Below, one piece after another: positions 8,108 to 15,589 of a stretch of 64,000 nucleotides of DNA. Within the stretch, counting starts at the first letter, position 1. Each line of letters begins with the position of its first letter. Location of the stretch: NCBI GenBank assembly GCA_021325275.1, contig JAJPHL010000030.1:1-64000 (forward strand), in the 5' to 3' direction. This DNA comes from Terriglobia bacterium. GTDB lineage: Bacteria > Acidobacteriota > Terriglobia > JAJPHL01. The notes beneath the pieces were generated by a model that was given only the letters and a program-made list of their open reading frames with translations, had not been told where the DNA came from and searched no databases. A program made the position numbers and the translations under genes.

Positions 8108-9303
8108 CGCAACCAAAAGCGGAGGCCGGACATGGCAAGGTCTTCCATTCCCGTGTCGACCACAACCGCCGTGAATGTCCGATAGTTGCAAATGCACTCG
8201 ACGGCCAGCGCGGCAGCCGCCAGCGTCACGCCCGCGCGCGCGGGTAGCTTGCGCGCTAGCGTCGTGAGTCCGATTCCAGCGAGCAGCGCAAAACAACCAT
8301 CGGCGGGACTCAGCAGGCGCAGGCATTTGAGCGCCGGCGCAAAGGTCACGAAGAATAAGCAGACTCCGGCGACGGCCGCAAGGATTCCTCCCATCGCGCG
8401 GCGTTCGCGCGGCAAGAAAAACGCGCCTGCCACGGCCATGATCGCGGTGATCGGGCCGATCTTGAACAGCGCGGCGAAAAATTCGTACCAAGTTCCCGTG
8501 TAGTTTTCCGCGGTCCAACTATTGGGGTGGGGAAGCAGCCAGTTTCCGGGGGTTGGCACGATCGCGGCGAAGATTGCCGCGTCGCCGCAGAGCAAGCGCA
8601 CGATTCCCAGCGCCGCTGCGACCGACGCCACGCCGCCCATGGCCAACGCCGCCGCGCCCTTCCACGATTTGTCCTGAAACGCGAGCGATGCGGTGAGCCA
8701 CAATCCGCACACGCCGTAGTAAACCGCGAGCGACTCCTTCACCAGCATCGCGGCACAACCCACGGCGAGAAACAGCACGTACAACGCCGAGCGCTTGCGA
8801 TTTTCCGGGCGCGCGATCACGCAGGTAATCGCGACCAACAGCGTGCTCATCAGCCCGGCCATGCTGTCGGTCCAGGCTCTTCTTGCGATGCCAAGTTCGG
8901 TGACGGATACAGCGAGAAACGCGGCGGCAGCGACGCCGGCCCAGGGATCAAAGGAAGACGCGCCGATCCACGCGACAAGCGCCATCACCAACACGCTCGC
9001 TGCGAGCGAGATGTCGGCGCCGGTTCGCGCGTCCCGCGCCTTTTCCAAACGCATAGCGGCGGCCATCAGGAGAATCTGCCCTACGCGCGTTGGCGCGGGA
9101 TATGTCCAGAGGTCGCCGGCCGAGGCGTAGTCGGCGAACACCACGGGAAATGCGCCGATTCCGTAGTCGGCGATTTGCGTGGCGTAATCGGTGTAAGTTT
9201 GTTCGTCCGGACTGCGCGAATCAACATCGAGATGATGAGCGAAGCGCAGCGCCGTTCCGATCGCCAGCACGGCGGCAAGCGCCAGCCATGCGGGCTTCAC
9301 CAT
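8104..9303 (-). CDS. GT-C family membrane glycosyltransferase-like protein
   Basis: From the ATG at 9303 the protein is about 399 residues and starts MVKPAWLALAAVLAIGTAL, its first membrane helix. The following loop has DVDSRSPDEQTYTDYA, matching the Asp-Glu motif of the first periplasmic loop in PMT/ArnT-type (GT39/GT83) enzymes. Roughly ten hydrophobic helices follow. The start codon overlaps the stop of the SMP-30 gene (ATGGTGA on the minus strand, 9297-9303), so the two are translationally coupled. This overlap is why I preferred this start to the one at 9366. Donor and acceptor are unknown. Confidence 0.72.
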   Translation of the reverse strand: MVKPAWLALAAVLAIGTALRFAHHLDVDSRSPDEQTYTDYATQIADYGIGAFPVVFADYASAGDLWTYPAPTRVGQILLMAAAMRLEKARDARTGADISLAASVLVMALVAWIGASSFDPWAGVAAAAFLAVSVTELGIARRAWTDSMAGLMSTLLVAITCVIARPENRKRSALYVLFLAVGCAAMLVKESLAVYYGVCGLWLTASLAFQDKSWKGAAALAMGGVASVAAALGIVRLLCGDAAIFAAIVPTPGNWLLPHPNSWTAENYTGTWYEFFAALFKIGPITAIMAVAGAFFLPRERRAMGGILAAVAGVCLFFVTFAPALKCLRLLSPADGCFALLAGIGLTTLARKLPARAGVTLAAAALAVECICNYRTFTAVVVDTGMEDLAMSGLRFWLR

Positions 9304-10316
9304 CCAGCGCCCTTCGTTCCCGTCTTGAGGCGATACAACGCGCTCGACGACGCGATGTAGAGCCACGATCCGTCGCCGCCCCAGTTCAGATTCGCGCTGG
9401 CGGCTTTAAATTCGATCGTGCCCAAATGCGTACCGTCGGGCGCGAACAAGCAGATTCCTCCAGGACAGGCGGCCCACAAGTTGCCATCCTTGTCGACCTT
9501 GATACCGTCGGGCGAGCCGGTGTGTCCCTTGACCCACGGCGTGGAGTCGAAGAAAACGCGTCCGCCATCGACGGTGCCGTCGCTCTTCACGTTGTACGCC
9601 ATCCACACGGCATTTTGGGGATCGGACACCGAGATGTAGAGGATTTTTTCGTCCGGTGAGAACGCGATTCCGTTCGGCGCTTTCAAGTCCTTGATGATCA
9701 GCGTGAGCTTGCTGTCTTTGCTGCCGGGCTTGGCGATGCGATAAACACCTTGGAAGGGAAGTTCCTTCGCGGGATCGTCCCAGCGCTTCGGCAATCCGTA
9801 CGGCGGATCGGTGAAATAAAGATCGCCGTTCTTCCGATAGCAAAGATCGTTAGGACTATTCAAGCGTTTGCCTTCGTACTTGTCGGCCAGCGTGATTTTC
9901 TTGCCGTTCGCCTCCACGCGCGACACGCGGCGATCGCCGTGCTCGCAAAGCGTCAGGCGGCCTTTCGCGTCGTAAGTGAGTCCATTTGATCCCGGCTCGG
10001 GACCCGTAAACGGCGCGGTGCCGGTGTAACCGCTGGGATTCATGAACAGCGACACGCCGTCCTTGGGCGACCACTTGAAGATGGAGTTTTTCGGAATGTC
10101 CGACCAGAGCAAGTAGCCTTCCTTCTTGTTCCACACCGGACCTTCCGACCACACGTGGCCGTCATCGAGTTTTTCAGCGACAGTTCCGGGCGGGATCAGC
10201 TTGTCGAAGCGCGGATCGACTTTGTGAAAGGTCGGCGGCGGGGAGACCGCACCGTGTTGCGCGAGAAGCGAAACCGTGGCGAGGGCCGCGGCGGGAAGGA
10301 AGAGTTTCGTTTTCAT
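9297..10316 (-). CDS. SMP-30/gluconolactonase-like secreted beta-propeller
   Basis: The gene product starts MKTKLFLPAAALATVSLLAQ, a signal peptide. The in-frame extension upstream to 10391 only translates the repeat at 10321-10371, so it is rejected. The 339-residue protein matches the SMP-30/gluconolactonase/LRE family: VWSEGPVWN near residue 55 (metal-binding Glu), RLNSPNDLCY (Asn), LKAPNGIAFSPDEK (Asn) and GSPDGIKVDKDGNLW (Asp). The expected reaction is calcium- or zinc-dependent hydrolysis of an aldonolactone in the periplasm. It is the first gene of a coupled pair with the GT-C-like protein. Confidence 0.85.
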   Translation of the reverse strand: MKTKLFLPAAALATVSLLAQHGAVSPPPTFHKVDPRFDKLIPPGTVAEKLDDGHVWSEGPVWNKKEGYLLWSDIPKNSIFKWSPKDGVSLFMNPSGYTGTAPFTGPEPGSNGLTYDAKGRLTLCEHGDRRVSRVEANGKKITLADKYEGKRLNSPNDLCYRKNGDLYFTDPPYGLPKRWDDPAKELPFQGVYRIAKPGSKDSKLTLIIKDLKAPNGIAFSPDEKILYISVSDPQNAVWMAYNVKSDGTVDGGRVFFDSTPWVKGHTGSPDGIKVDKDGNLWAACPGGICLFAPDGTHLGTIEFKAASANLNWGGDGSWLYIASSSALYRLKTGTKGAGW

Positions 10317-10320
10317 GACT

Positions 10321-10475
10321 ATCCACAGATAACACAAAACCATCCACAGATTACACAGATTGCACAGATTAAGAACTCGGGATCGCGACAAGGTTGGGGT
10401 TTAGCCAGATCCTCAGCGTCGTAATCTGTGCAATCTGTGTAATCTGTGGATCGTTCTTGAATCTGTGGATGGTAT
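10321..10475. repeat. ATCTGTG-type repeat with a perfect 30-bp inverted repeat
   Basis: The spacer between the divergent SMP-30 and lactonase-like genes is built from the words CACAGATT / AATCTGTG. The left arm 10342-10371 begins ATCCACAGATTACACAGATT. The right arm 10422-10451 is its exact reverse complement, 30 of 30 bases, with 50 bases between. Partial copies flank both sides (ATCCACAGAT at 10321 and ATCTGTGGAT at 10461). This is a dispersed repeat family rather than a CRISPR, because the arms are inverted and there are no regular spacers. Confidence 0.85.
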
Positions 10476-10487
10476 TCTAACGCCACG

Positions 10488-11312
10488 ATGACTTTCTTGC
10501 TTGGCGCTCTATTGAGTCTCGCATCCATCCGTGGACTCGCGACAACCGACTACTCGATTGAAGCGATCCGCTACGCCACTGTGAAAGACTTTCCCACGGC
10601 GGGCCTGATCATGGGCGCGCCGCGCGACCAGAAAACGGATATCGCCATGGTCGTGTGGCTGGTTCGCGGCGGCGGCAAGACCATTCTGTTCGACAGCGGA
10701 TTCCATCGCCAGAAGTGGATCGATCAATTCAACGTCAGCGATTTTCTCTCGCCCGACAAAGCGGTGCAGGAAGCGGGCGTCGACGCCGCGTCAATCACCG
10801 ACATCGTGATTAGCCACGCGCACTGGGATCACATGGGCGGCATCGACCTATTTCCCAACGCGACCATTTGGATCCAGAAGGCCGAGTACGAATACTACAC
10901 CGGCGCCGCGTGGCAGCCGGGCGGCAAGAAAGGCGGCATCGACGCCGACGATATCACCGAGCTTGTGAAGCGGAATCTTGCGGGCAGAGTTCGACTCGTG
11001 AACGGCGACAACGTGGAGATTTTCCCAGGGATCACGGTCTACACCGGCGCGCGACACACATTTTCGTCGCAATACTTGCGCGTGGCTGGCGAAAAACCGT
11101 ACGTACTGGCGTCGGACAATTGCTACACGTACGAAAACCTAAGGTCGCATCGCGCCAGCGCCACGTTTGAGACCGCCGATCAGCCGGGGAACATCGCGGC
11201 GCAGGAGCGGATGGTTCAACTGGCGGGATCGGCCGACCGCGTCGTGCCGGGTCACGATCCCGCGCAGTTTGAAAAGTTCCCGACCAAAGGGAGGGTCGCG
11301 AAGATTCAGTAG
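10488..11312 (+). CDS. Metallo-beta-lactamase-fold hydrolase, N-acyl-homoserine-lactonase-like
   Basis: The 274-residue protein has a hydrophobic start, MTFLLGALLSLASIRGLA, probably a signal peptide. The metal site is SHAHWDHMGG around residue 109, the HxHxDH motif. Later ligands are the His in YTGARHTFSSQY, the Asp in VLASDNCYTYEN and the His in VVPGHDP. The DSG...W..I spacing and the ARHT-x-SSQ pattern resemble AHL lactonases of the AttM/AiiA branch. Lactone-ring opening that degrades quorum signals is therefore the best guess, but many relatives hydrolyse other lactones. The gene ends at the edge of the fold-back repeat at 11312. Confidence 0.75.
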   Translation: MTFLLGALLSLASIRGLATTDYSIEAIRYATVKDFPTAGLIMGAPRDQKTDIAMVVWLVRGGGKTILFDSGFHRQKWIDQFNVSDFLSPDKAVQEAGVDAASITDIVISHAHWDHMGGIDLFPNATIWIQKAEYEYYTGAAWQPGGKKGGIDADDITELVKRNLAGRVRLVNGDNVEIFPGITVYTGARHTFSSQYLRVAGEKPYVLASDNCYTYENLRSHRASATFETADQPGNIAAQERMVQLAGSADRVVPGHDPAQFEKFPTKGRVAKIQ

Positions 11313-11676
11313 GACAGGCGTCCTCGCCGGCCGCCCCAAAGAGCCTGTGTGAAAAACTCGCCCCGAAGGAGTCTGCGGGACAATTCAGCCCCGAGCCTGC
11401 GGCAGCAGGCGGAACAATGTTAGCCCATGGCGAGGCGGTTTTTGCCGAGCCTGGGGACACTGTTGTTTCGAGTACGAGCCTGCAGCGCAGGCGGCACAGG
11501 CGAATCGGATGGCACGGTTGTCTGTGTCGCCAGCTCCGCAGGCTCTGCCCGCTAAGGATTACCCCAGGCTCGGCAAAAAACGCCTCGCCAGGGGCTAACG
11601 TTGCGCCGCCTGCTTCCGCAGGCTCGGAGTTGCGTTGTGACACAGACTCCCAACGGACAGGCGAGGACGCCTGTCC
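11312..11676. repeat. Large nested fold-back (inverted repeat) element
   Basis: This gene-free stretch forms three nested arms. The outer arm 11312-11328 (GGACAGGCGTCCTCGCC) is complementary to 11660-11676. A middle arm of about 66 bp, 11392-11457, matches the reverse complement of 11561-11627 with only a few mismatches, including GGCGAGGCG and GCCGAGCCTGGGG. An inner arm, 11478-11500, matches 11522-11545. Short GCCTGC-N3/4-GCAGGC palindromes recur inside the arms (11395, 11480, 11612). The reading frames crossing it on both strands are by-products of the symmetry. It could be a non-autonomous mobile element or a structured RNA; no transposase is nearby. Confidence 0.85.
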
Positions 11677-11683
11677 CACACTC

Positions 11684-11905
11684 CTACAGATCCACTTCCA
11701 CCACGTCGTCGGGGAACATGCCGTCGTCCATCATCGCCTGCGCGATTTGCGCGGCCGAAACATGGTAGCGGTTGGTGTCGATCAGGAAGCGGAAACGGTC
11801 CACCAAATCCTGGCGAACACCGTAAACGTCCGAAGACTGTTTCTCGAATTCATCCAACATCACCGCCGTGAAGCTCTTCTGCATTCTTACCGCTGATTTG
11901 CTCAT
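11684..11905 (-). CDS. Small FlgM-like protein (possible anti-sigma factor)
   Basis: The 73-residue protein is preceded by a very strong Shine-Dalgarno (GAGGAGG on the minus strand, 11916-11922), which supports expression. Its middle and end, from VDRFRFLIDTNRYHV to SAAQIAQAMMDDG, follow the pattern of FlgM-type anti-sigma-28 proteins: a helix, a G/N-x-Y turn, then a helix starting x-x-IA-x-x-M. The N-terminal part is short and polar. No flagellar genes are in the window, so a role against a different sigma factor or an unrelated function is possible. The assignment rests on pattern only. Confidence 0.5.
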   Translation of the reverse strand: MSKSAVRMQKSFTAVMLDEFEKQSSDVYGVRQDLVDRFRFLIDTNRYHVSAAQIAQAMMDDGMFPDDVVEVDL

Positions 11906-12061
11906 GTTGTTAGTTCCTCCTCACAGACATACATCGGCGGTCAGTGAGAGAACTTTAATCGTCGACTCATCGAACCCCAATAATTCGGTAAGTCGCTTTT
12001 TTACATAGGCTTGGTGGCTTTCTGGATCGTCAGGCGAGGTGCTGGGCCCACCGCGGAAGAG

Positions 12062-12091
12062 GTCGGCACACCTTTAGTCGGCACACCTTTA
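12062..12091. repeat. Tandem duplication of a 15-mer
   Basis: GTCGGCACACCTTTA occurs twice head to tail, at 12062-12076 and 12077-12091, perfectly. It lies in the 230-base spacer between the FlgM-like gene and the trypsin-like protease gene, about 45 bases beyond the stop of the protease gene. No function is evident. Confidence 0.7.
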
Positions 12092-12135
12092 TACGTGTTG
12101 TCCCCTCACCAATTGCCGAACTTAGATGGCTCGAC

Positions 12136-13344
12136 CTACTTCTTCGGCGTGTCCTTCGGCTTGGGAGCCGCCGCCACGCGATAAGGTTTCAGCACCTTGC
12201 AGAACTGGCGGGCGACGTCCGCAGCCCCGGCAGGACCGGAAAACACTCCGATTCCCTTGCTGGCCACAAGCACCATCGAGCTGTTTTGGTGCTTCAGTTC
12301 GAACGGAAAATCGAAGGCAAACGTGTAGCCAACATGCAAGACGGTGTCCGCCAGTTTAGGGTCGTCCACGATCTGGATGTGCAGAGGCGCAAACTCCTTG
12401 TTCCGATTCAATTGCGCCTTAACCTGATCGCTGGCGAAGAATTGGGCCTCGCGTGCATCGACGAACATCGTACGGAAATTCCGCAAGATGAAGTCGGAGT
12501 CTCGGGACTTACTCAGAAGGTCGGAACGTTCATGATCGTCCGGGCTTGCGTGGGTATCGAGCTTGTCGACCGGGACCGACGGCGGTTCGGGGATCGGCGC
12601 GGGTCGCGGGACGATGGACGCTGGAGGTACAAGCGCGGTTCCGCTGGCGAAACTCTTTGTAGGAGGCGCGTCTGCCAAACCTGCGACGCTCTCGATCGGC
12701 ACGGCGAAGTTCAGATTCTGCCCGGCAATGAGTGATGCCACGACGATCCCGAGCGCTCGTCCGTGCGAGTCTAAAAGCACGCCGCCGCTCGATCCCGGAG
12801 AAATCGGCGCTGTGTGTTGAATCAATTTATAGCCGCTGCCGGCCCCTTGAACCTCGTCCGCTAGCCGATACGCCGAGACGACTCCCGAAGAGACGGACCA
12901 GGGTAGCGCAGCCGCGTGCGCTATGACCGTGACGGGATCACCCGGCTTGGCGTTCGCGGCGCTGCCCAGGCTCACCGTGGGCAGTCCCACGGCTCCCACT
13001 TTGATCGCCGCTACATCGCGGCGCTCATCGACGCCCAACAATTGCACCTGATCGAAAACCTCCCCGTTCTTGAAGCGCACCTGAATCGAGTACGCGCCTT
13101 TTACCACGTGGTAAGCCGTTAGCAGGACACCGTTCTCGCGAACAACAATGGCCGATCCGACTCCAACGCGGGTATTCTCCGGCGCCGATCCTGTTAAGAC
13201 CATCGCCACCGAGGGCGTCGATCTTTCGGCAATCTGCTCCGAGGTCAGGGGCGCGGGTGAAGATTGCGCTAGGGCGTAGGAAAGGAGCGAAAGTGAAATC
13301 CACAAGGAAAACCTGCGCAGACAGCTTTGAGAAAGGCGCCGCAT
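12136..13344 (-). CDS. Exported trypsin-like serine protease with extra C-terminal domain
   Basis: From the ATG at 13344 the protein is 402 residues with a signal peptide ending near SYALAQ (residue 27). The chymotrypsin-fold catalytic triad is visible: H79 in LLTAYHVV, D110 in ERRDVAAIKV and S186 in SPGSSGGVLLD. There is no PDZ domain. A proline-rich linker (about 225-260) leads to a C-terminal part (about 280-390) of unknown type that contains VGYTFAFDFPFEL. The gene follows the HtrA and peptidoglycan-binding genes on the same strand with a 76-bp gap, so it may belong to the same envelope quality-control operon. Confidence 0.8.
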   Translation of the reverse strand: MRRLSQSCLRRFSLWISLSLLSYALAQSSPAPLTSEQIAERSTPSVAMVLTGSAPENTRVGVGSAIVVRENGVLLTAYHVVKGAYSIQVRFKNGEVFDQVQLLGVDERRDVAAIKVGAVGLPTVSLGSAANAKPGDPVTVIAHAAALPWSVSSGVVSAYRLADEVQGAGSGYKLIQHTAPISPGSSGGVLLDSHGRALGIVVASLIAGQNLNFAVPIESVAGLADAPPTKSFASGTALVPPASIVPRPAPIPEPPSVPVDKLDTHASPDDHERSDLLSKSRDSDFILRNFRTMFVDAREAQFFASDQVKAQLNRNKEFAPLHIQIVDDPKLADTVLHVGYTFAFDFPFELKHQNSSMVLVASKGIGVFSGPAGAADVARQFCKVLKPYRVAAAPKPKDTPKK

Positions 13345-13420
13345 CCCCGAATCATAACTCTGAGGCACGATTAGTGTTCAGGAAAAGAGAAAACGGGCAC
13401 CCCATTCCAGCGACCAGGCT

Positions 13421-13858
13421 CTATGGTTTTGCCGGCGGCTGAATCTGGTTATCGTATTTTGGGCCTAAACCCAAACCGGTGAGCGAATGCGCGTCGGGCT
13501 TGCCTGTGGGTTTCGATCCGTGATCCTGCTGATACTTCGCCAGCGCCGCCTGGGTTGTGGCGTCCCATTTACCGCTGGGTTCGCCGCTCAAATAGCCCTG
13601 CGACTTGAGCGCTTCTTGAATCTGGCGGGAACGTTCGCCGTCGGGTTGGGTTTGGCGCTGGGGAACTCGCTTGCCGCTCGACGCAGACTTCGAGCTGGAC
13701 TTGCTGGAGGAAGTGGATTTCTTCTTGGACGAGGAACTCTTCTTGGCGGCCGTCTTCTTGGCGGCCGTTTTCGAGCCGGTAGCAGCCGCGGGGGATTTCG
13801 TTTGCGAAATCCCCCACACGGACGCGATCAAAATCGCGGCGAGAAGAACCCGTCGCAC
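13421..13858 (-). CDS. Exported peptidoglycan-binding-domain protein
   Basis: I place the start at the GTG at 13856-13858, three bases after the stop of htrA. It gives a 145-residue protein beginning VRRVLLAAILIASVWG, a signal peptide. The longer frame upstream (to 14248) is out-of-phase reading of htrA. After the signal comes a lysine/serine/alanine-rich linker (about 25-65) and then a PG_binding_1-like unit, with IQEALKSQGYLSGEPSG, then KWDATTQAALAKYQ. Such domains dock proteins on the cell wall. The tight coupling to htrA suggests that the two are made together. Confidence 0.75.
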   Translation of the reverse strand: MRRVLLAAILIASVWGISQTKSPAAATGSKTAAKKTAAKKSSSSKKKSTSSSKSSSKSASSGKRVPQRQTQPDGERSRQIQEALKSQGYLSGEPSGKWDATTQAALAKYQQDHGSKPTGKPDAHSLTGLGLGPKYDNQIQPPAKP

Positions 13859-13860
13859 GG

Positions 13861-15483
13861 TTATGGCAATTGTCCGGCCAAGAAGTACGTCGAGGTCCGG
13901 TTGCCCGGACCGCGGCGCATCACCTTGAACGCCACGTCGTCGCCCGACTTCAGCGTCTTCTGGATGTTGCGCACGTCGTCGGTGTTCTTGATCATTTTGC
14001 GGTTGATCTCCAGGATCACGTCGCCGCGCTGAAGTCCGATGTCTTCGGCGAAACTGTCGCCGTCCACGTCCATCACCGCCACGCCGTCGGTTCCGGAGAT
14101 CCCCATGCGGCTGGCCAGTTCGGAATTCATGTTTTGAATCTGGACGCCGAACTTCACCGCGGCGGCATCCTGCGGCTCGTTCTCGGGCTTGTCCTTCTTG
14201 TTGCTGCCCGATTCGTCGAGCACTTCCAGGCGATCGCCAACCGCGCACTTGATGTCGAGTTCCTTGCCGTCACGCAGTATGTGCAACTTCACGGATTGTC
14301 CAATGGGCGTTTCGCTGATCTTCGCCACCAGGTCGTTGCCCGTTGGCGTCGGCGTACCGTCGACCGTGAGGATCACGTCGCCCACCTGCACGCCGGCCTT
14401 CTCCGCGGGACGATCGGGCAGCACACGATTCACCAGCACGCCTTCGCGATTGCCCGCGTACACGCGCAAGGCCGACGCGTTGTTCTCCACGGCAAATTCT
14501 ATCCCGATGGATCCGCGCATCACGCGGCCGTTCTTGATGAGCTGGTTGTAAACCTGCACCGCGGTCGAGGAAGGCAGCGCGAAGCCCACGCCTTCATACG
14601 ATCCGTGATTGGTGATGATCGCGGTGTTCACGCCGATCACTTCGCCGGCCATATTCACCAGCGGTCCACCGGAGTTACCGGGATTGATCGCGGCGTCGGT
14701 TTGCAGGAAATGTTGGAAGCTGGAGAGCGACGGTATGTCGCGGCTGTCGCGCCCTTTCGCGCTGATGATGCCCGCGGTTACCGTGGCGTCGAGGCCGAAC
14801 GGGCTGCCAATCGCGAGCACCCAATCGCCTACGTTCATGCCTTCCGAATTTCCCATCTTCGCGGCCAGAAGCGGTTTCTTCGGCTCGATCTTGATCACCG
14901 CGAGATCGGTGTCTTCATCCACGCCGATAATCTTCGCGACGTACTGTGTGGGATCGCCGGCGAGTTTCACGCGCACACGATCGCCTGCCTTGTCGCTTTC
15001 GCCGTACACCACGTGGCGATTCGTCAAAATATAACCCTTGGGATCGACCACAATACCGGAACCGAGGCTGCGCTGCTTCATATCAGCGCCGGGTCCGCCT
15101 TCACCGCCGCCTTGTCCGCCGAAGAAGCGGTCGAAGAAATCCTGAAAGTCGTCGGGATTCTGCGGGCGCGTCTGCGGCTGTGTGCCGCGTTGGCCGGGGC
15201 CGACGCGCTGCCGCACTTGCGGATGCTTGATCGTGGATTCCACGTTAATGTTCACCACTGTCGGCCCGACCATCTTGGCCACTTGCACGAACGCCGAAGA
15301 AAGTTGCGCCGGGGCGGGGATCGAAAGCGGCGTCGCGCCCGGAGCGACTTGCTCGTGCGCCGCGCCGACCGCGCTCGTGATCACGGTGCCGATGACGACA
15401 CCCATGGCCAGCGTGAACAGAATGACGCTGGTGGAAAGCAGTTTGCGTGTGCGCAGGTTGGTGAACATGTTGTTGACACTCAT
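13861..15483 (-). CDS. htrA: Do/DegP-type periplasmic serine protease with two PDZ domains
   Basis: The 540-residue protein has an N-terminal membrane anchor or signal (residues 14-40). The protease domain carries the full triad: H157 in TNRHVV, D193 in EDTDLAVIKIE and S271 in NPGNSGGPL. A PDZ domain follows at about 325-410, a charged spacer at about 420-440 and a second PDZ at about 445-535. This is the DegP/DegQ architecture, which refolds or degrades misfolded exported proteins. A good Shine-Dalgarno (GGGAGGA) precedes the ATG. Downstream come the GTG-started peptidoglycan-binding protein and a second trypsin-like protease. A glycine/glutamine-rich insert after residue 90 corresponds to the LA-loop region. 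Confidence 0.93.
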   Translation of the reverse strand: MSVNNMFTNLRTRKLLSTSVILFTLAMGVVIGTVITSAVGAAHEQVAPGATPLSIPAPAQLSSAFVQVAKMVGPTVVNINVESTIKHPQVRQRVGPGQRGTQPQTRPQNPDDFQDFFDRFFGGQGGGEGGPGADMKQRSLGSGIVVDPKGYILTNRHVVYGESDKAGDRVRVKLAGDPTQYVAKIIGVDEDTDLAVIKIEPKKPLLAAKMGNSEGMNVGDWVLAIGSPFGLDATVTAGIISAKGRDSRDIPSLSSFQHFLQTDAAINPGNSGGPLVNMAGEVIGVNTAIITNHGSYEGVGFALPSSTAVQVYNQLIKNGRVMRGSIGIEFAVENNASALRVYAGNREGVLVNRVLPDRPAEKAGVQVGDVILTVDGTPTPTGNDLVAKISETPIGQSVKLHILRDGKELDIKCAVGDRLEVLDESGSNKKDKPENEPQDAAAVKFGVQIQNMNSELASRMGISGTDGVAVMDVDGDSFAEDIGLQRGDVILEINRKMIKNTDDVRNIQKTLKSGDDVAFKVMRRGPGNRTSTYFLAGQLP

Positions 15484-15511
15484 TGGAGAAATCCTCCCAA
15501 AGGATAATTCA

Positions 15512-15517
15512 AGTATA
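15512..15517 (-). promoter_or_regulatory. Candidate -10 box upstream of htrA
   Basis: TATACT on the minus strand lies 29 bases before the htrA start, a plausible distance for a promoter with a short leader. No good -35 hexamer is visible 16-18 bases further upstream, so this is only a candidate. Confidence 0.25.
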
Positions 15518-15589
15518 GCACTATGGATTTGACGAGATTCGTGGCGCGGACGTTACCATGTGTAAATCGCTGTGAAGTCTTGGTACATC

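Noticed and set aside
10317-10391. N-terminal extension of the SMP-30 protein
   Set aside because: It translates the CACAGATT repeat into Asn-Leu-Cys words and precedes a proper signal peptide.
10321-10475. CRISPR array
   Set aside because: The units are inverted and unevenly spaced, and no cas genes are in the window.
11417-11896. Open frames crossing the 11.3 kb fold-back on both strands
   Set aside because: They follow from the inverted symmetry of the repeat. They have no domain and no ribosome-binding site.
13859-14248. Long N-terminal extension of the peptidoglycan-binding protein
   Set aside because: The extension is out-of-phase reading of the htrA 3' end. The GTG at 13858 gives a signal peptide directly after the htrA stop.
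13870-15507. 545-codon open frame on the plus strand
   Set aside because: It is antisense to htrA, whose triad and PDZ domains are clear. The plus translation is His/Arg-rich and featureless.
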